Shown: positions 51,580 to 60,133 of the stretch, piece after piece
Layout: each line of letters opens with the position of its first letter
How positions within the stretch are numbered: position 1 is the first letter of the stretch
The notes under the pieces: model-generated
Database searches by the model: none
Seen by the model: only the letters and a program-made list of their open reading frames with translations
What the model was told of the DNA's origin: nothing
Made by a program: the position numbers and the translations under genes
DNA from: Pseudomonas paralactis
Lineage (GTDB): Bacteria; Pseudomonadota; Gammaproteobacteria; Pseudomonadales; Pseudomonadaceae
NCBI RefSeq assembly: GCF_001439735.1
Contig: NZ_JYLN01000013.1
Location: 1 to 64,000 of the forward strand
Reading direction: 5' to 3'
Length of the DNA: 64,000 nucleotides

Positions 51580-53616
51580 TCAGTGCTCCAGTTGGGTAAG
51601 TTCAGTGGCGGGCAATTGGCTGCCGGCAAGGGGCAGGCGCAAGGTAAAGCAGGTGCCCTGGCCCAGGGTGGAATGCACTTCCATCTGGCCCTTGTGGTTG
51701 TTGGTAATGATGAAATACGACACCGACAGCCCAAGCCCGGTGCCCTGGCCGATTTCCTTGGTAGTGAAGAACGGCTCGAACGTGCGTTTGCGCACGTTTT
51801 CGCTCATGCCGATGCCGTTGTCTTCCACCTGGATTTCCGCCCACGGCGGGTTGAGGCGGGTGCGCAGGATGATGCGCCCCGGCTCGCTGTCGTCCTCGCG
51901 CAGGTGAATCGCCTGGGCGGCGTTTTTCAGCAGGTTGAGCAGCACTTGCTCCAGCTCGTTGGCGGTGCCAGGCACGGGTCCCAGTTGCGGGTCGAACTGG
52001 CGGATGATCGCTTGGCCCTTGAAGTCGAAGCCAATGGTGAGGTCGAAATCGTTGCCGGCAATTTCCACGGCCTGGTCGATCAGGGCCGGCAAGTCGCAGG
52101 GAGCCATCTGGCGATTGCTGCGGCGGCTGAAGCTGAGCATATGGGTGACGATTTTCGCCGCTCGCGCGCCAGCCTGTTGAATGCCGTCCAGCAATTTCGG
52201 GACTTCGCGGCCTTGCAGGTAGTGATTGACCGTGTCCAGCTCAATCCCCACTTGCTCGGCAAACTCCAGGTTTTTGGGCAGGTCGGGGGACAGGCGCCGC
52301 CGAATGTTCTGCACGTTATGCAGGATCGCGCCCAGCGGGTTGTTGATTTCATGGGCCATGCCGGCCGCGAGACCGCCGACCGAGAGCATTTTTTCCGATT
52401 GCACCATCATTTCTTCCAGGGACAGGCGCTGGGTGATGTCGTCGATCCGGATCACCACCCCGCGCCCGGCACCGCCCATCAAGGGGTAGAACGTCAGGGC
52501 GTAATGCTTGGGCTCGTCGTCCTTGACCCAGGTGACCCGCTCGATCCGTTCCACCGTGTGTTGCTCCACCGTCGCCTTGATTTGCGGCAGGTACGGCTTG
52601 AGCGGCTGGAAGGCGAGAAAGATCGGTTGATTCAGGGCTTCGTCCAGGCGCGTACCGGAAAGGGCGGTGGCCTCCTGGTTCCACTGGGTGACGTAGAGCT
52701 GTTCATCCAGGGCGATCAGCGCCGAGGGCATCGAGTCGATGATGCTGTTGAGGTAGTTCTGGAAACCCGTGAGTTTTTTCTCGATCTTGCTGCGCACCTG
52801 AACTTCCAGTTCCAGCTTGCGGTTGGTATGCCGGGTTTCTTCGGCCAAACCCTGGGCCTGGTCGTAAGCGGCCTGGGAGTCGTCGCGCGCGCGCTTGAGC
52901 TGTTGCTCGCGGGCTTCGATCCGCGACAGCATGGTGTTGAAGGCTTCGGCCAGGCTGCCGATTTCATCATGGTTGCCAGGCCCGGCGCGCAGGGCGTAGT
53001 TCTCTTCGCGAGTGACCTGGCGCGACAGTTCTTCCAGTTCATGGATAGGCCGCGTGATCAGGCGTTTGATCTGCCGGGCGATGACCAGCCACAGCAACAC
53101 ACTGAAGATCAGGATACCCAGGCTCGCGGTCAGCGTGCCGGTATAGAAGGCCACCGGCAACTCACTGCTGGCCACCAGCAGCAAATGCCCGGAAGGCTGG
53201 GCGCCGCGGGGCAGGGTGATGACTTGGTTGCTGCGAAACTCGGTAACACGCCATGCTTCGATATGCCGGTAGTGGTCCGGCAGGTGCAGGCGGTCGCCGT
53301 GTTGCATCTGCGCCAGACGGTTGCCTTCGCCGTCGTACAAGGCCGCGGCGCGCAGCGGTGAATAGCTGGTCAGTTCGTTGAGCAGTGCCTCTGCCTTGGC
53401 CGGCGATTCGAGCGCCTGGGCGGCAAGCGACGGGTTGGACACCAGCCGACCGATGGCCTGCAACGCCTGCGGGGCCATGCTTTCCTGGGAGATCCAGTAA
53501 GCGGCGCTGATAAACGTCAGGTTGGCCACCAGCAATACAGTGGTCAACAGCACCAGCAGGGCCGCCAGCAGTTTCTGCCCTACCGGTAGATTTTCAAGAC
53601 GCTGGCGCAGTGGCAT
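51580..53616 (-). CDS. membrane sensor histidine kinase with HAMP and PAS domains
   Basis: A 678-residue kinase starting MPLRQRLENLPVGQKLL. Two helices (LLAALLVLLTTVLLVANLTF; LGILIFSVLLWLVIARQ) flank a periplasmic region of about 125 residues. Then come HAMP (RPIHELEELSRQVTREENYALR), a coiled coil with heptad Arg/Glu/Gln (about 280-340), a PAS domain (IDSMPSALIALDEQLYVTQWN), the His box GMAHEINNPLGAILHNVQNI, and the ATPase part (LLNLLKNAAQAIH, EDNGIGMSENVRKRTFEPFFTTK, GTGLGLSVSYFI). No response-regulator gene is adjacent, so it is an orphan. A comparable orphan kinase lies beside panE in P. aeruginosa (PA4398 region). Confidence 0.92.
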   Translation of the reverse strand: MPLRQRLENLPVGQKLLAALLVLLTTVLLVANLTFISAAYWISQESMAPQALQAIGRLVSNPSLAAQALESPAKAEALLNELTSYSPLRAAALYDGEGNRLAQMQHGDRLHLPDHYRHIEAWRVTEFRSNQVITLPRGAQPSGHLLLVASSELPVAFYTGTLTASLGILIFSVLLWLVIARQIKRLITRPIHELEELSRQVTREENYALRAGPGNHDEIGSLAEAFNTMLSRIEAREQQLKRARDDSQAAYDQAQGLAEETRHTNRKLELEVQVRSKIEKKLTGFQNYLNSIIDSMPSALIALDEQLYVTQWNQEATALSGTRLDEALNQPIFLAFQPLKPYLPQIKATVEQHTVERIERVTWVKDDEPKHYALTFYPLMGGAGRGVVIRIDDITQRLSLEEMMVQSEKMLSVGGLAAGMAHEINNPLGAILHNVQNIRRRLSPDLPKNLEFAEQVGIELDTVNHYLQGREVPKLLDGIQQAGARAAKIVTHMLSFSRRSNRQMAPCDLPALIDQAVEIAGNDFDLTIGFDFKGQAIIRQFDPQLGPVPGTANELEQVLLNLLKNAAQAIHLREDDSEPGRIILRTRLNPPWAEIQVEDNGIGMSENVRKRTFEPFFTTKEIGQGTGLGLSVSYFIITNNHKGQMEVHSTLGQGTCFTLRLPLAGSQLPATELTQLEH

Positions 53617-53662
53617 CAGGGTTTTTCCAGGTGATAGACAGGTACGCAGGGTAGCGCGTGCC

Positions 53663-54580
53663 TCAGTCGCTGGCCAATCCGCGTGCGAGCAAATGCGCCA
53701 CCAACCGCGCGTGCACCTGTTGCAGATGCGGCACTGCCAACTGATGACGGGCCGCGGCCTGGCACGCGTAGCCCAGCAAGTAACTGATCTCTGTACGCCG
53801 GGCGTTCGCGACATCCTGGTACATCGAGGAATAATTGGCGGCGGTGGCCTGGATCACCCGCTCGACTTCGCTGTGCAAGTCCTGTGCAGCGGCAGGCTGG
53901 CCGCAGCGCTCCAGCAGTTCGGCCAGTTCGGCGCAGAGCGTGGCGACCTCGCAGTGGTGGGCACTCAAACCGCCGTTGCGGCAGTGGTACAGCACGGTCA
54001 GTGGGTTGATGGCGCAATTGAGCGCCAGTTTGCGCCACAGCCGCGTGAGGATATCGGTGGCCCATTCATGGGGAATGCCTGCCGCTTGCAAATCATCCAG
54101 CCACAGCGGCGGGGTGGGATGGCTCGCGTCCCCCAGCCAGGTGTAGCCATGGCCGGCAAATACCACCCGCCAATCGCCATCGCGAAATGCGCCCTCGGTG
54201 CTGGAGGCAAAGATGCAGCGCGCCGACGGCCATTGCGCCGCCACGGCGTCCTGACTGCCGAGGCCGTTTTGCAACAGAATCAGCTCGGCGTCCGGTGCCA
54301 GTCGATGCTGCAACTGGGCGATGGCGCTTTGGGCGTCGTAGGCTTTGCACGCCACCAGCAGACGCCGAATCGGCACCGGGCTGTCAGGCGTTTCCCCGAT
54401 GACCGGATAAGTCTGTTCCACGCCGTGTTCCACCACGGTCAACCCTTGGCCGGCGCGATAGCTGGCCAGGCGTGCCGGGTTACGAAGAATCAGCCTGACG
54501 GGCACGCCTGCGCGGGCCAGCCGTGTGGCCCAGAGCGTGCCCAGGCTGCCGGCGCCAAGAATATGCCAGGTGGTCGACAT
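53663..54580 (-). CDS. panE: 2-dehydropantoate 2-reductase (ketopantoate reductase)
   Basis: A 305-residue NADPH enzyme of pantothenate/CoA biosynthesis, reducing ketopantoate to pantoate. The dinucleotide fold is ILGAGSLGTLWATRLARAG. The catalytic lysine lies in LLVACKAYDAQSAI, and the second helical domain has KLALNCAINPLTVLYHCRNG. The start at 54580 is chosen because GGAG lies 9 nt upstream. An ATG 15 bp earlier has no such site. It is followed after 46 bp by the kinase gene and is divergent from yajQ. Confidence 0.93.
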   Translation of the reverse strand: MSTTWHILGAGSLGTLWATRLARAGVPVRLILRNPARLASYRAGQGLTVVEHGVEQTYPVIGETPDSPVPIRRLLVACKAYDAQSAIAQLQHRLAPDAELILLQNGLGSQDAVAAQWPSARCIFASSTEGAFRDGDWRVVFAGHGYTWLGDASHPTPPLWLDDLQAAGIPHEWATDILTRLWRKLALNCAINPLTVLYHCRNGGLSAHHCEVATLCAELAELLERCGQPAAAQDLHSEVERVIQATAANYSSMYQDVANARRTEISYLLGYACQAAARHQLAVPHLQQVHARLVAHLLARGLASD

Positions 54581-54703
54581 CAGTGTGTGCTCCATAAGGT
54601 CGCCAGCGGTGAACGGCGCGAAAGAACCGCTATAATGCCCCGGCATTTTAGCTCGGGCGCGCTCCATCTCTACTGAGCCCGCCCCTTATATTGGAGAAAT
54701 CAC

Positions 54704-55189
54704 ATGCCTTCGTTCGACGTGGTATCTGAACTGGACAAACACGAAGTCACCAACGCCGTCGAGAACGCCGTCAAGGAACTGGACCGTCGCTATGACCTGA
54801 AAGGCAAAGGCAGCTTCGAATTCAAGGAAAAGGAACTGACCGTCAACCTGACCGCTGAAGCCGATTTCCAGCTGGAAGCGATGATCGAGATCCTCAAGCT
54901 GGCCCTGGTCAAGCGCAAGATCGACGTGCAATGCCTTGAAGTCAAGGACGCCTACGCTTCCGGCAAGCTGATGAAGCAGGAAGCCGTGCTCAAGGAAGGC
55001 ATCGACAAGGAGCTGGCCAAGAAGATCGTGGCGCACATCAAGGACGCCAAGCTCAAGGTCCAGGCTGCCATCCAGGGCGAGCAGGTTCGCGTCACCGGCA
55101 AGAAGCGTGATGATCTGCAAGAGGCTATCGCAGCCCTGCGCGCCAAGACCTTCGACATGCCGCTGCAGTTCAATAACTTCCGCGACTGA
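54704..55189 (+). CDS. yajQ: YajQ-family nucleotide-binding protein
   Basis: A 161-residue protein of two ferredoxin-like halves. Hallmarks are PSFDVVSELDKHEVTNAVENA, RYDLKGKGSFEFKEKEL, and the C-terminal TGKKRDDLQEAIAALR, with ending MPLQFNNFRD. Homologues bind cyclic-di-GMP (in Xanthomonas and P. aeruginosa) or RNA/tRNA, and can act as transcriptional co-regulators. Which applies here is unknown. A second possible c-di-GMP binder in the window is the PilZ protein. mscS follows after 137 bp. Confidence 0.94.
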   Translation: MPSFDVVSELDKHEVTNAVENAVKELDRRYDLKGKGSFEFKEKELTVNLTAEADFQLEAMIEILKLALVKRKIDVQCLEVKDAYASGKLMKQEAVLKEGIDKELAKKIVAHIKDAKLKVQAAIQGEQVRVTGKKRDDLQEAIAALRAKTFDMPLQFNNFRD

Positions 55190-55326
55190 TGGCACTTTGG
55201 GGAACCTGTGGGCACTTTTGACGTCCCACGCCCCAAGCATCATTGCCTACAATTGAGCCCTTCGGGGCTCAATTGCGTTGTCAGGCAGTCAATACAGCCT
55301 TATCGCCGTACAACAGGAGAAAGTAG

Positions 55327-56169
55327 ATGGATTTGAACGCTGAAATGGATCACCTGATCAAGACCTCCCAGTCTTGGCTCCCCATGATCATGGAATACGG
55401 CAGCCGCGTATTGCTGGCGTTGGTCACCCTGGCCATCGGCTGGTGGCTGATCAACGTCTTGACTCGCCGCGTGGGCCGTCTGCTGGCCATGCGTAACGCT
55501 GACTTGGCACTGCAACACTTCATCACCAGCCTTGCTAACATCGCGCTCAAAGTCATGCTGGTGGTCAACGTGGCCTCGATGATTGGTGTGGCCACCACCT
55601 CGTTCGTTGCGGCGATCGGTGCCGCTACCCTGGCAATCGGCCTGGCCTTGCAAGGCAGCCTGGCGAACTTTGCCGGCGGCGTGTTGATTCTGTTGTTCCG
55701 CCCGTTCCGTATCGGTGACTGGATCGAAGCCCAGGGTACCTCGGGTACCGTCGACAGCATCCAGATCTTCCACACGGTGCTGCGTACCGGCGACAACAAG
55801 ACGGTGATCATCCCCAACGGCAGCCTGTCCAACGGTCTTATCACCAACACCAACCGCCAGCCGACCCGCAAGGTTGTGTTTGACGTGGGTGTGGACTATG
55901 AGGCGGACCTGCAGAAGGCCCGTGAAGTGCTGCTGGCTTTGGCTGAAGACCCGCGTGTACTGAAGGACCCTGCCGCCGTGGCGGTGGTGTCGACCTTGGG
56001 CGACAGTTCCATCACCGTCTCCCTGCGTTGCTGGACCAACACACCGGATTATTGGGACGTGATGTTTATGTTCAATGAACTGGCGCGTGACCGTTTGAAA
56101 GCGGCCGGGATTGATATTCCGTTTCCGCAACGGGTTATTCGGGTGATGCAGGAAAGTGCGCCGAAGTAA
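55327..56169 (+). CDS. mscS: small-conductance mechanosensitive channel (MscS)
   Basis: A 280-residue MscS channel that releases solutes on hypo-osmotic shock. The first helices lie in residues 20-90 (YGSRVLLALVTLAIGWWLINV). The pore helix TM3 contains ATLAIGLALQGSLANFAGG, with the conserved Gln-Gly and alternating Gly/Ala pattern, followed by ILLFRPFRIGDWIEAQ. The C-terminal vestibule spans about 130-280 with IPNGSLSNGLITN. Close to E. coli MscS in length (286). A leader-like inverted repeat region follows its stop. Confidence 0.95.
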   Translation: MDLNAEMDHLIKTSQSWLPMIMEYGSRVLLALVTLAIGWWLINVLTRRVGRLLAMRNADLALQHFITSLANIALKVMLVVNVASMIGVATTSFVAAIGAATLAIGLALQGSLANFAGGVLILLFRPFRIGDWIEAQGTSGTVDSIQIFHTVLRTGDNKTVIIPNGSLSNGLITNTNRQPTRKVVFDVGVDYEADLQKAREVLLALAEDPRVLKDPAAVAVVSTLGDSSITVSLRCWTNTPDYWDVMFMFNELARDRLKAAGIDIPFPQRVIRVMQESAPK

Positions 56170-56214
56170 GTTGGCGTGATGCTATCGAAGTTGGCCGAAA
56201 GGTCAGCTTTGAAA

Positions 56215-56260
56215 AACTAGTTACTTAGCTTGCTAGTTGTTTTGTTGGTTGAAACAAAAC
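56215..56260 (+). other. two tandem stem-loops after mscS
   Basis: AACTAG (56215-56220) pairs with CTAGTT (56233-56238), and GTTTTGTT (56239-56246) pairs with AACAAAAC (56253-56260). Both lie in the mscS 3' region, directly before the shared terminator. They could protect the transcript end or be part of a processed 3' RNA. Confidence 0.4.
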
Positions 56261-56265
56261 TGCAA

Positions 56266-56306
56266 TAAAAAAGCCGCTCCCTGTTAACCAGAGGAGCGGC
56301 TTTTTG
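56266..56306. terminator. bidirectional terminator between mscS and the porin gene
   Basis: AAAAAGCCGCTCC pairs with GGAGCGGCTTTTT, a 13-bp stem with a 12-nt loop and T-runs in both directions. It serves both convergent genes. Confidence 0.9.
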
Positions 56307-56350
56307 TTTAAGGCCAAGGCCTCAAGTCATCGTTGTAATTAGACCGGCAA

Positions 56351-57649
56351 TTACAAGATGTTCAGCGGGTAGTTCGCGATCAGACGCAGTTCGTCGATCG
56401 ACGGCGAACCGTAGTAAACGCCATCGCCGGAGCGGTAAGTCGCTTGACGCAGACGCAGGCTGAGGTCTTTGGCCGGGCCGCTCTGAATCACGTACTTGGC
56501 TTCGATGTCGCGTTCCCACTCTTTGCCGTTGCTGGTAGTGCCGGTGTTGGCGCCGCTACCGGTGACGTAACGCGTCATGAAGCTCAGGCCAGGAATGCCG
56601 AAGGTCGCCATGTTGATGTCGTAACGCGCCTGGTAGGACTTCTCGCCTTCGGCGTTGAAGTCGGAACGGGCGATGGAGTTGGCCAGGAATACTGTACCGC
56701 CGCCGTCTACGCCGTAACCGTAGTCACCGTCACCGGTAACCTTTTGGGCTGCGAGGGTGAAGGTGTGCGCGCCGATGGTGTACGCACCCTGCAAGCTGAA
56801 GGCGCGGTTATCGAGCTTGGTCACGCCATCCTTCTCTGCACGTTGCAGGCCGGCGCCGTCGCTCTTGGTGTCGTAGATGTTGAAGTCCAGCGCGAACGAC
56901 TGATCATCGCTCAGGGCGTGGGTCCAGTTCAGGTTGCTGTAGTACTTGCGGAAGTAGTCTTCGGTCTTGGCGTAGTACAGGCTGCCGGTGAATTCCGGGG
57001 TGAATGCGTAGACGCCGCCGACGAAGTCGGTTTTGGTCAGGCCCAGGCTGTCATGGTAGGTCTGGTTTTGCGCGGCGCTGGAGGTGAAGTGGCCGCCCTC
57101 AAGCTTCAGGCCCTTGATCTCGTTGCTGGTGATCGAGATACCTTGTGGCAGCTCCGGCAACAGACGGCTGTCATCAGAGGCGAATACCGGTGCGGTGGTG
57201 TACTGGTCACCCACTTTCAACACGGTATTGGAGATGCGGAACTTAACTGCGCCGCCGCCTTTGGAGTAGTCGTCCTGCGAGCGACCGTCGGAACCGGTAG
57301 GGAACAGCCCCGTGCCGGCGCGACCCTTGCCGCTGTCGAGCTTGAGGCCCATCAGGCCGATCACGTCCACACCGACACCAATGGTGCCTTGGGTGAAGCC
57401 CGATTCGTACAGGGCATTGAAGCCCAGGCCGGTTTCTTCGGCACGGCTTTTACGCTTGCCGTTGACGGTGCTGTAACCGCCTCCTGGCTCATTACGGAAG
57501 TCGCGGCTGAAGTACAGAGCGCGAGTATTGATGCTGAAAGTACTGTCTTCAACAAAGCCCTTGGAATCGTCCTGGGCGGACGCCATTGCGAACTGCGAGG
57601 TGCCTGCTGAAACAGCCAGGGCGATCATGCTCCACTTCATCACGCGCAT
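56351..57649 (-). CDS. OprD-family outer-membrane porin
   Basis: A 432-residue substrate-specific porin. A signal peptide (MRVMKWSMIALAVSAGTSQFAMA, cleavage near residue 25) is followed by a barrel with OprD-family marks: FVEDSTFSINTRALYFSRDFR at the mature N-terminus, GLGFNALYESGFTQGTIGVGVD, RYDINMATFGIPGLSFMTRYV, and the C-terminal end LIANYPLNIL. GGAG lies about 10 nt before the ATG. Its neighbours (HIT, slyX, cold-shock, dps, aspS) match the order after oprD in P. aeruginosa (PA0958-PA0964), making it the oprD-locus paralogue. The substrate is probably basic amino acids or small peptides, but unproven. The 743-bp region upstream holds no clear gene. Confidence 0.9.
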   Translation of the reverse strand: MRVMKWSMIALAVSAGTSQFAMASAQDDSKGFVEDSTFSINTRALYFSRDFRNEPGGGYSTVNGKRKSRAEETGLGFNALYESGFTQGTIGVGVDVIGLMGLKLDSGKGRAGTGLFPTGSDGRSQDDYSKGGGAVKFRISNTVLKVGDQYTTAPVFASDDSRLLPELPQGISITSNEIKGLKLEGGHFTSSAAQNQTYHDSLGLTKTDFVGGVYAFTPEFTGSLYYAKTEDYFRKYYSNLNWTHALSDDQSFALDFNIYDTKSDGAGLQRAEKDGVTKLDNRAFSLQGAYTIGAHTFTLAAQKVTGDGDYGYGVDGGGTVFLANSIARSDFNAEGEKSYQARYDINMATFGIPGLSFMTRYVTGSGANTGTTSNGKEWERDIEAKYVIQSGPAKDLSLRLRQATYRSGDGVYYGSPSIDELRLIANYPLNIL

Positions 57650-58281
57650 CGTGATTTGCTCCTTTGGTTTTAGGAAGAGTACTGCCGTCCCACCTGTATT
57701 TTTATCTGGGCGGCTCTTTCTGTTATGGGTGCCGGCGTAAAGCTATATCACGCAGGCCCTTATGACGATACTTGCCCATCTTTCCTTTCAGCTTCTTTAC
57801 GAGGCTGTCGTAAATCGCTAGATCCATGTCGCAAATTCACAGCCCGAATGTAACAAGGCTGACAACTTCAATGCTGTTTCCTACTTCTTTTAAAGTTTGA
57901 ACTCGTCCATGAAACACATTGAAACGCTGCTGTTGTTTATCGCGAAACACCTGCTTCCAGACGGGTGCCGTTGCCGACGATACGGGTGTGAATGCAACAA
58001 GCGTGCTCAAACCGACGACCGAATGTCATTTTTTCGTGAAAAGCGTGACGGGAATGTAAAAACCGCATAAGCACGGGCCTTTTACGCCGTTTGGTTTGGG
58101 CTTGACGCCCAGGGTGTTACCGCTCTTCGGTGCTACGCAAAACCTGCACCTGGGTAAAACGTTACCGGTTCACCCCTCTAAGTGGGTAATTGGCGGATCC
58201 CTTTGACGCACGAGTGGGTCATTTTGGTGCGTGCCGTTGAGGCCCGGTCTAGCGTAGATCACGTATTTTTCTGCCTTCAAA

Positions 58282-58315
58282 AGGTGCATTTTTTCACCTG
58301 TCTGCCTCAGGGCAG
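58282..58315 (+). promoter_or_regulatory. two small hairpins upstream of the HIT gene
   Basis: AGGTG-CACCT (58282-58299) and CTGCC-TCAG-GGCAG (58302-58315) are consecutive inverted repeats 78 bp before the HIT gene start. No T-run follows them. The rest of the 57650-58392 gap shows no strong motif. A 53-codon cysteine-rich frame there has no ribosome site (see findings). Confidence 0.3.
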
Positions 58316-58392
58316 TCAGTATTGGCCGTGAAGCCTTGGGCGTTCGAAGGTATGCTGGGCGCCTGTCCCGACCTGCCGAACGGAGTGCCCAC

Positions 58393-58818
58393 GTGTTCGC
58401 CTTAGATCAACGCCTGCAACAAGACACCTTGGCCATTGGGGACTTCCCGCTCTGTCGCCTGCTGCTGTCCAATGACGCCAATTACCCCTGGTTCATTCTG
58501 GTGCCACGCATCGACGGTATCAGCGAAGTGTTTCAACTGGATGTCGCCGATCAACAAACCTTGTGGCAAGAAACGACAGCCCTGGCGCAATGGCTTAACG
58601 AGGGGTTGGCCGCTGACAAGATGAACATCGGCGCGCTGGGTAACGTCGTCAGCCAATTGCATGTGCATGTGATCGTGCGCAAACGCGATGACGCGGCCTG
58701 GCCGGCGCCAGTGTGGGGCAAGCATCCGGCCCGGCCCTATACCCAAGAGCAAGTGGCGGCGATCCGCGCTCGATTGCGCGAGCTGTTGCCTGCCGACTTC
58801 ATCTTTACCCAGGACTGA
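58393..58818 (+). CDS. HIT-family nucleotide-binding protein
   Basis: A 141-residue HIT-superfamily protein. The active-site segment is VVSQLHVHVIVRKRDDAAWP. The usual HxHxH triad reads Q-L-H-V-H, so the first histidine is glutamine while the middle, nucleophilic histidine is kept. This fits a family branch acting on dinucleoside polyphosphates or other nucleotides, though its substrate is unknown. The GTG start at 58393 is set by GGAG 7 nt upstream. A longer in-frame extension is rejected. slyX follows after 3 bp, so they form an operon. Confidence 0.9.
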   Translation: MFALDQRLQQDTLAIGDFPLCRLLLSNDANYPWFILVPRIDGISEVFQLDVADQQTLWQETTALAQWLNEGLAADKMNIGALGNVVSQLHVHVIVRKRDDAAWPAPVWGKHPARPYTQEQVAAIRARLRELLPADFIFTQD

Positions 58819-58821
58819 ATC

Positions 58822-59028
58822 ATGGACCTGCAAGACCGCGTTACTGACCTGGAAAGCCGCCTGGCCTTTCAGGACGACACCATCGAGACCCTCAACGACA
58901 TCCTGGTGACACAGCAGCGGGCGGTTGAGCGCCTGCAGTTGCAAATGACCGCCTTGCTCAAACGCCAGGAAGAAATGGGCGGCCAGTTCGAGTCATCTGA
59001 AGAAGAAGCGCCACCGCCGCACTATTAA
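58822..59028 (+). CDS. slyX: SlyX protein
   Basis: A 68-residue coiled-coil protein. MDLQDRVTDLESRLAFQDDTIETLND and the heptad-rich QQRAVERLQLQMTALLKRQEE are typical of SlyX, ending in an acidic tail with PPHY. The function of the family is not settled. In E. coli slyX is near slyD. It is co-transcribed with the HIT gene and closes with a shared terminator. Confidence 0.93.
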   Translation: MDLQDRVTDLESRLAFQDDTIETLNDILVTQQRAVERLQLQMTALLKRQEEMGGQFESSEEEAPPPHY

Positions 59029-59042
59029 AAAGCGCAGGCCAT

Positions 59043-59085
59043 AAAAAACCGCGATCCAGCCAACGCCGGATCGCGGTTTTTTTTG
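59043..59085. terminator. bidirectional terminator between slyX and the cold-shock gene
   Basis: AAAAACCGCGATCC pairs with GGATCGCGGTTTTT around AGCCAACGCC, with long A and T runs on either side. Confidence 0.92.
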
Positions 59086-59101
59086 CTGCGAAGGCTTGGG
59101 A

Positions 59102-59704
59102 TCAGCGACGCGGCAGGGCAGCGATGACGTCTTCGGCTTGCAGACCCTTGTCACGGTTCATCACCGAGAACTCTACACGCTGGCCTTCGACCAGAACGCG
59201 GTGGCCTTCGCCACGGATCGCCCGGAAGTGGACGAAGATATCGTCGCCCGAATCGCGGGAAATGAAGCCGAAGCCTTTGGAGGTGTTGAACCACTTGACG
59301 GTACCGGTATCGCGGTTGGTCATGTCGTAGTTTTGCGACGCGGCCGCCGGAGACGAACGGTAGAAGCTGATGGCCAGGTGAAGAACGATGGCAACCACAG
59401 CAATCACCAGGCTGAGCAGGATGGCCGGATGGCCGCCGACTTCAGGCATGGGCGCCAGGAGGGTGAGGGTTTGTACCACAACAGTCAGCACCAGCAGCGC
59501 ACTGACCAGGTTTTGCAGTTGATGACGCGTGCCTTTGTTCCAGTAAGGGATTACCGGTGCGAGCGTCAGGTTAAGAAGGCCGAACAAGGCCAGGTACAGA
59601 GCGTCATGTTGTTGCAGGTAGGGCAGGCTTTCAGGCTGCAGGCTCGGGATAAAGGACAGCAGCAAAGCTGCAACGCCCGTTAGCAGGTGGACGATTTTCA
59701 ACAT
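59102..59704 (-). CDS. membrane-anchored cold-shock domain protein
   Basis: A 200-residue protein made of four predicted membrane helices (residues 1-110: VHLLTGVAALLLSFIPS, ALYLALFGLLNLTLAPVIPYW, LVSALLVLTVVVQTLTLLA, ILLSLVIAVVAIVLHLAI) joined to a C-terminal cold-shock domain (about 132-200). The latter keeps both nucleic-acid-binding motifs, KGFGFI and DIFVHF, and begins GTVKWFNTSKG. Typical Csp proteins are soluble and about 70 residues, so this one seems to tether an RNA chaperone at the inner membrane. P. aeruginosa has a cold-shock-annotated gene at this position (PA0961). Function unknown. Confidence 0.92.
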   Translation of the reverse strand: MLKIVHLLTGVAALLLSFIPSLQPESLPYLQQHDALYLALFGLLNLTLAPVIPYWNKGTRHQLQNLVSALLVLTVVVQTLTLLAPMPEVGGHPAILLSLVIAVVAIVLHLAISFYRSSPAAASQNYDMTNRDTGTVKWFNTSKGFGFISRDSGDDIFVHFRAIRGEGHRVLVEGQRVEFSVMNRDKGLQAEDVIAALPRR

Positions 59705-60047
59705 TTTGATTAACTCACGTTAAGACGGATCACAAGGAAGAGCTGACTGGCACGGTTCGCTTCTGAACAATGGGAGGCGTTGAGCACGTGCGCGGGTATC
59801 AGCCTATGTGACGTGCCGCAGGAATAAACGGCAGCCACACCGCGTCTATTTAACAGCAAAGGCCGTGCCTACTCAAATCAAGCATTTCTGGGTGTTGCGA
59901 CGGCAACGGCATTTGTGCGGCAAACGCTTGTCCTAGACAGGTGCAGGATTTTTTGGCGGGCTTTGCGAGACCGTTCCTACGGGCAAAAAGGCTTGCCAAT
60001 TCGCGACTTGCAAGCGATGCGGGGCGATTTGTCGCAGGCCGCCTAGG

Positions 60048-60088
60048 GGGCGGCGGGCTGCATGCCGCCCACTCTCTTGCTAGAGTGG
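60048..60088 (+). promoter_or_regulatory. overlapping inverted repeats upstream of dps
   Basis: GGGCGGC (60048-60054) pairs with GCCGCCC (60064-60070), and CCACTCT (60069-60075) pairs with AGAGTGG (60082-60088) around CTTGCT. The second overlaps a -10-like TAGAGT and ends 45 bp before the dps start. They may be operator sites. In the remaining part of the 429-bp gap (59705-60047) I see nothing definite. Confidence 0.35.
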
Positions 60089-60133
60089 TCCTGCACCTGA
60101 TCAATGAATACTCGTCAATTGAAGGGGAAAAAC

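Noticed and set aside
51583..53361. A 592-codon frame opposite the sensor kinase gene
   Set aside because: The kinase reading has clear HAMP, PAS, HisKA and ATPase motifs. The opposite strand has none.
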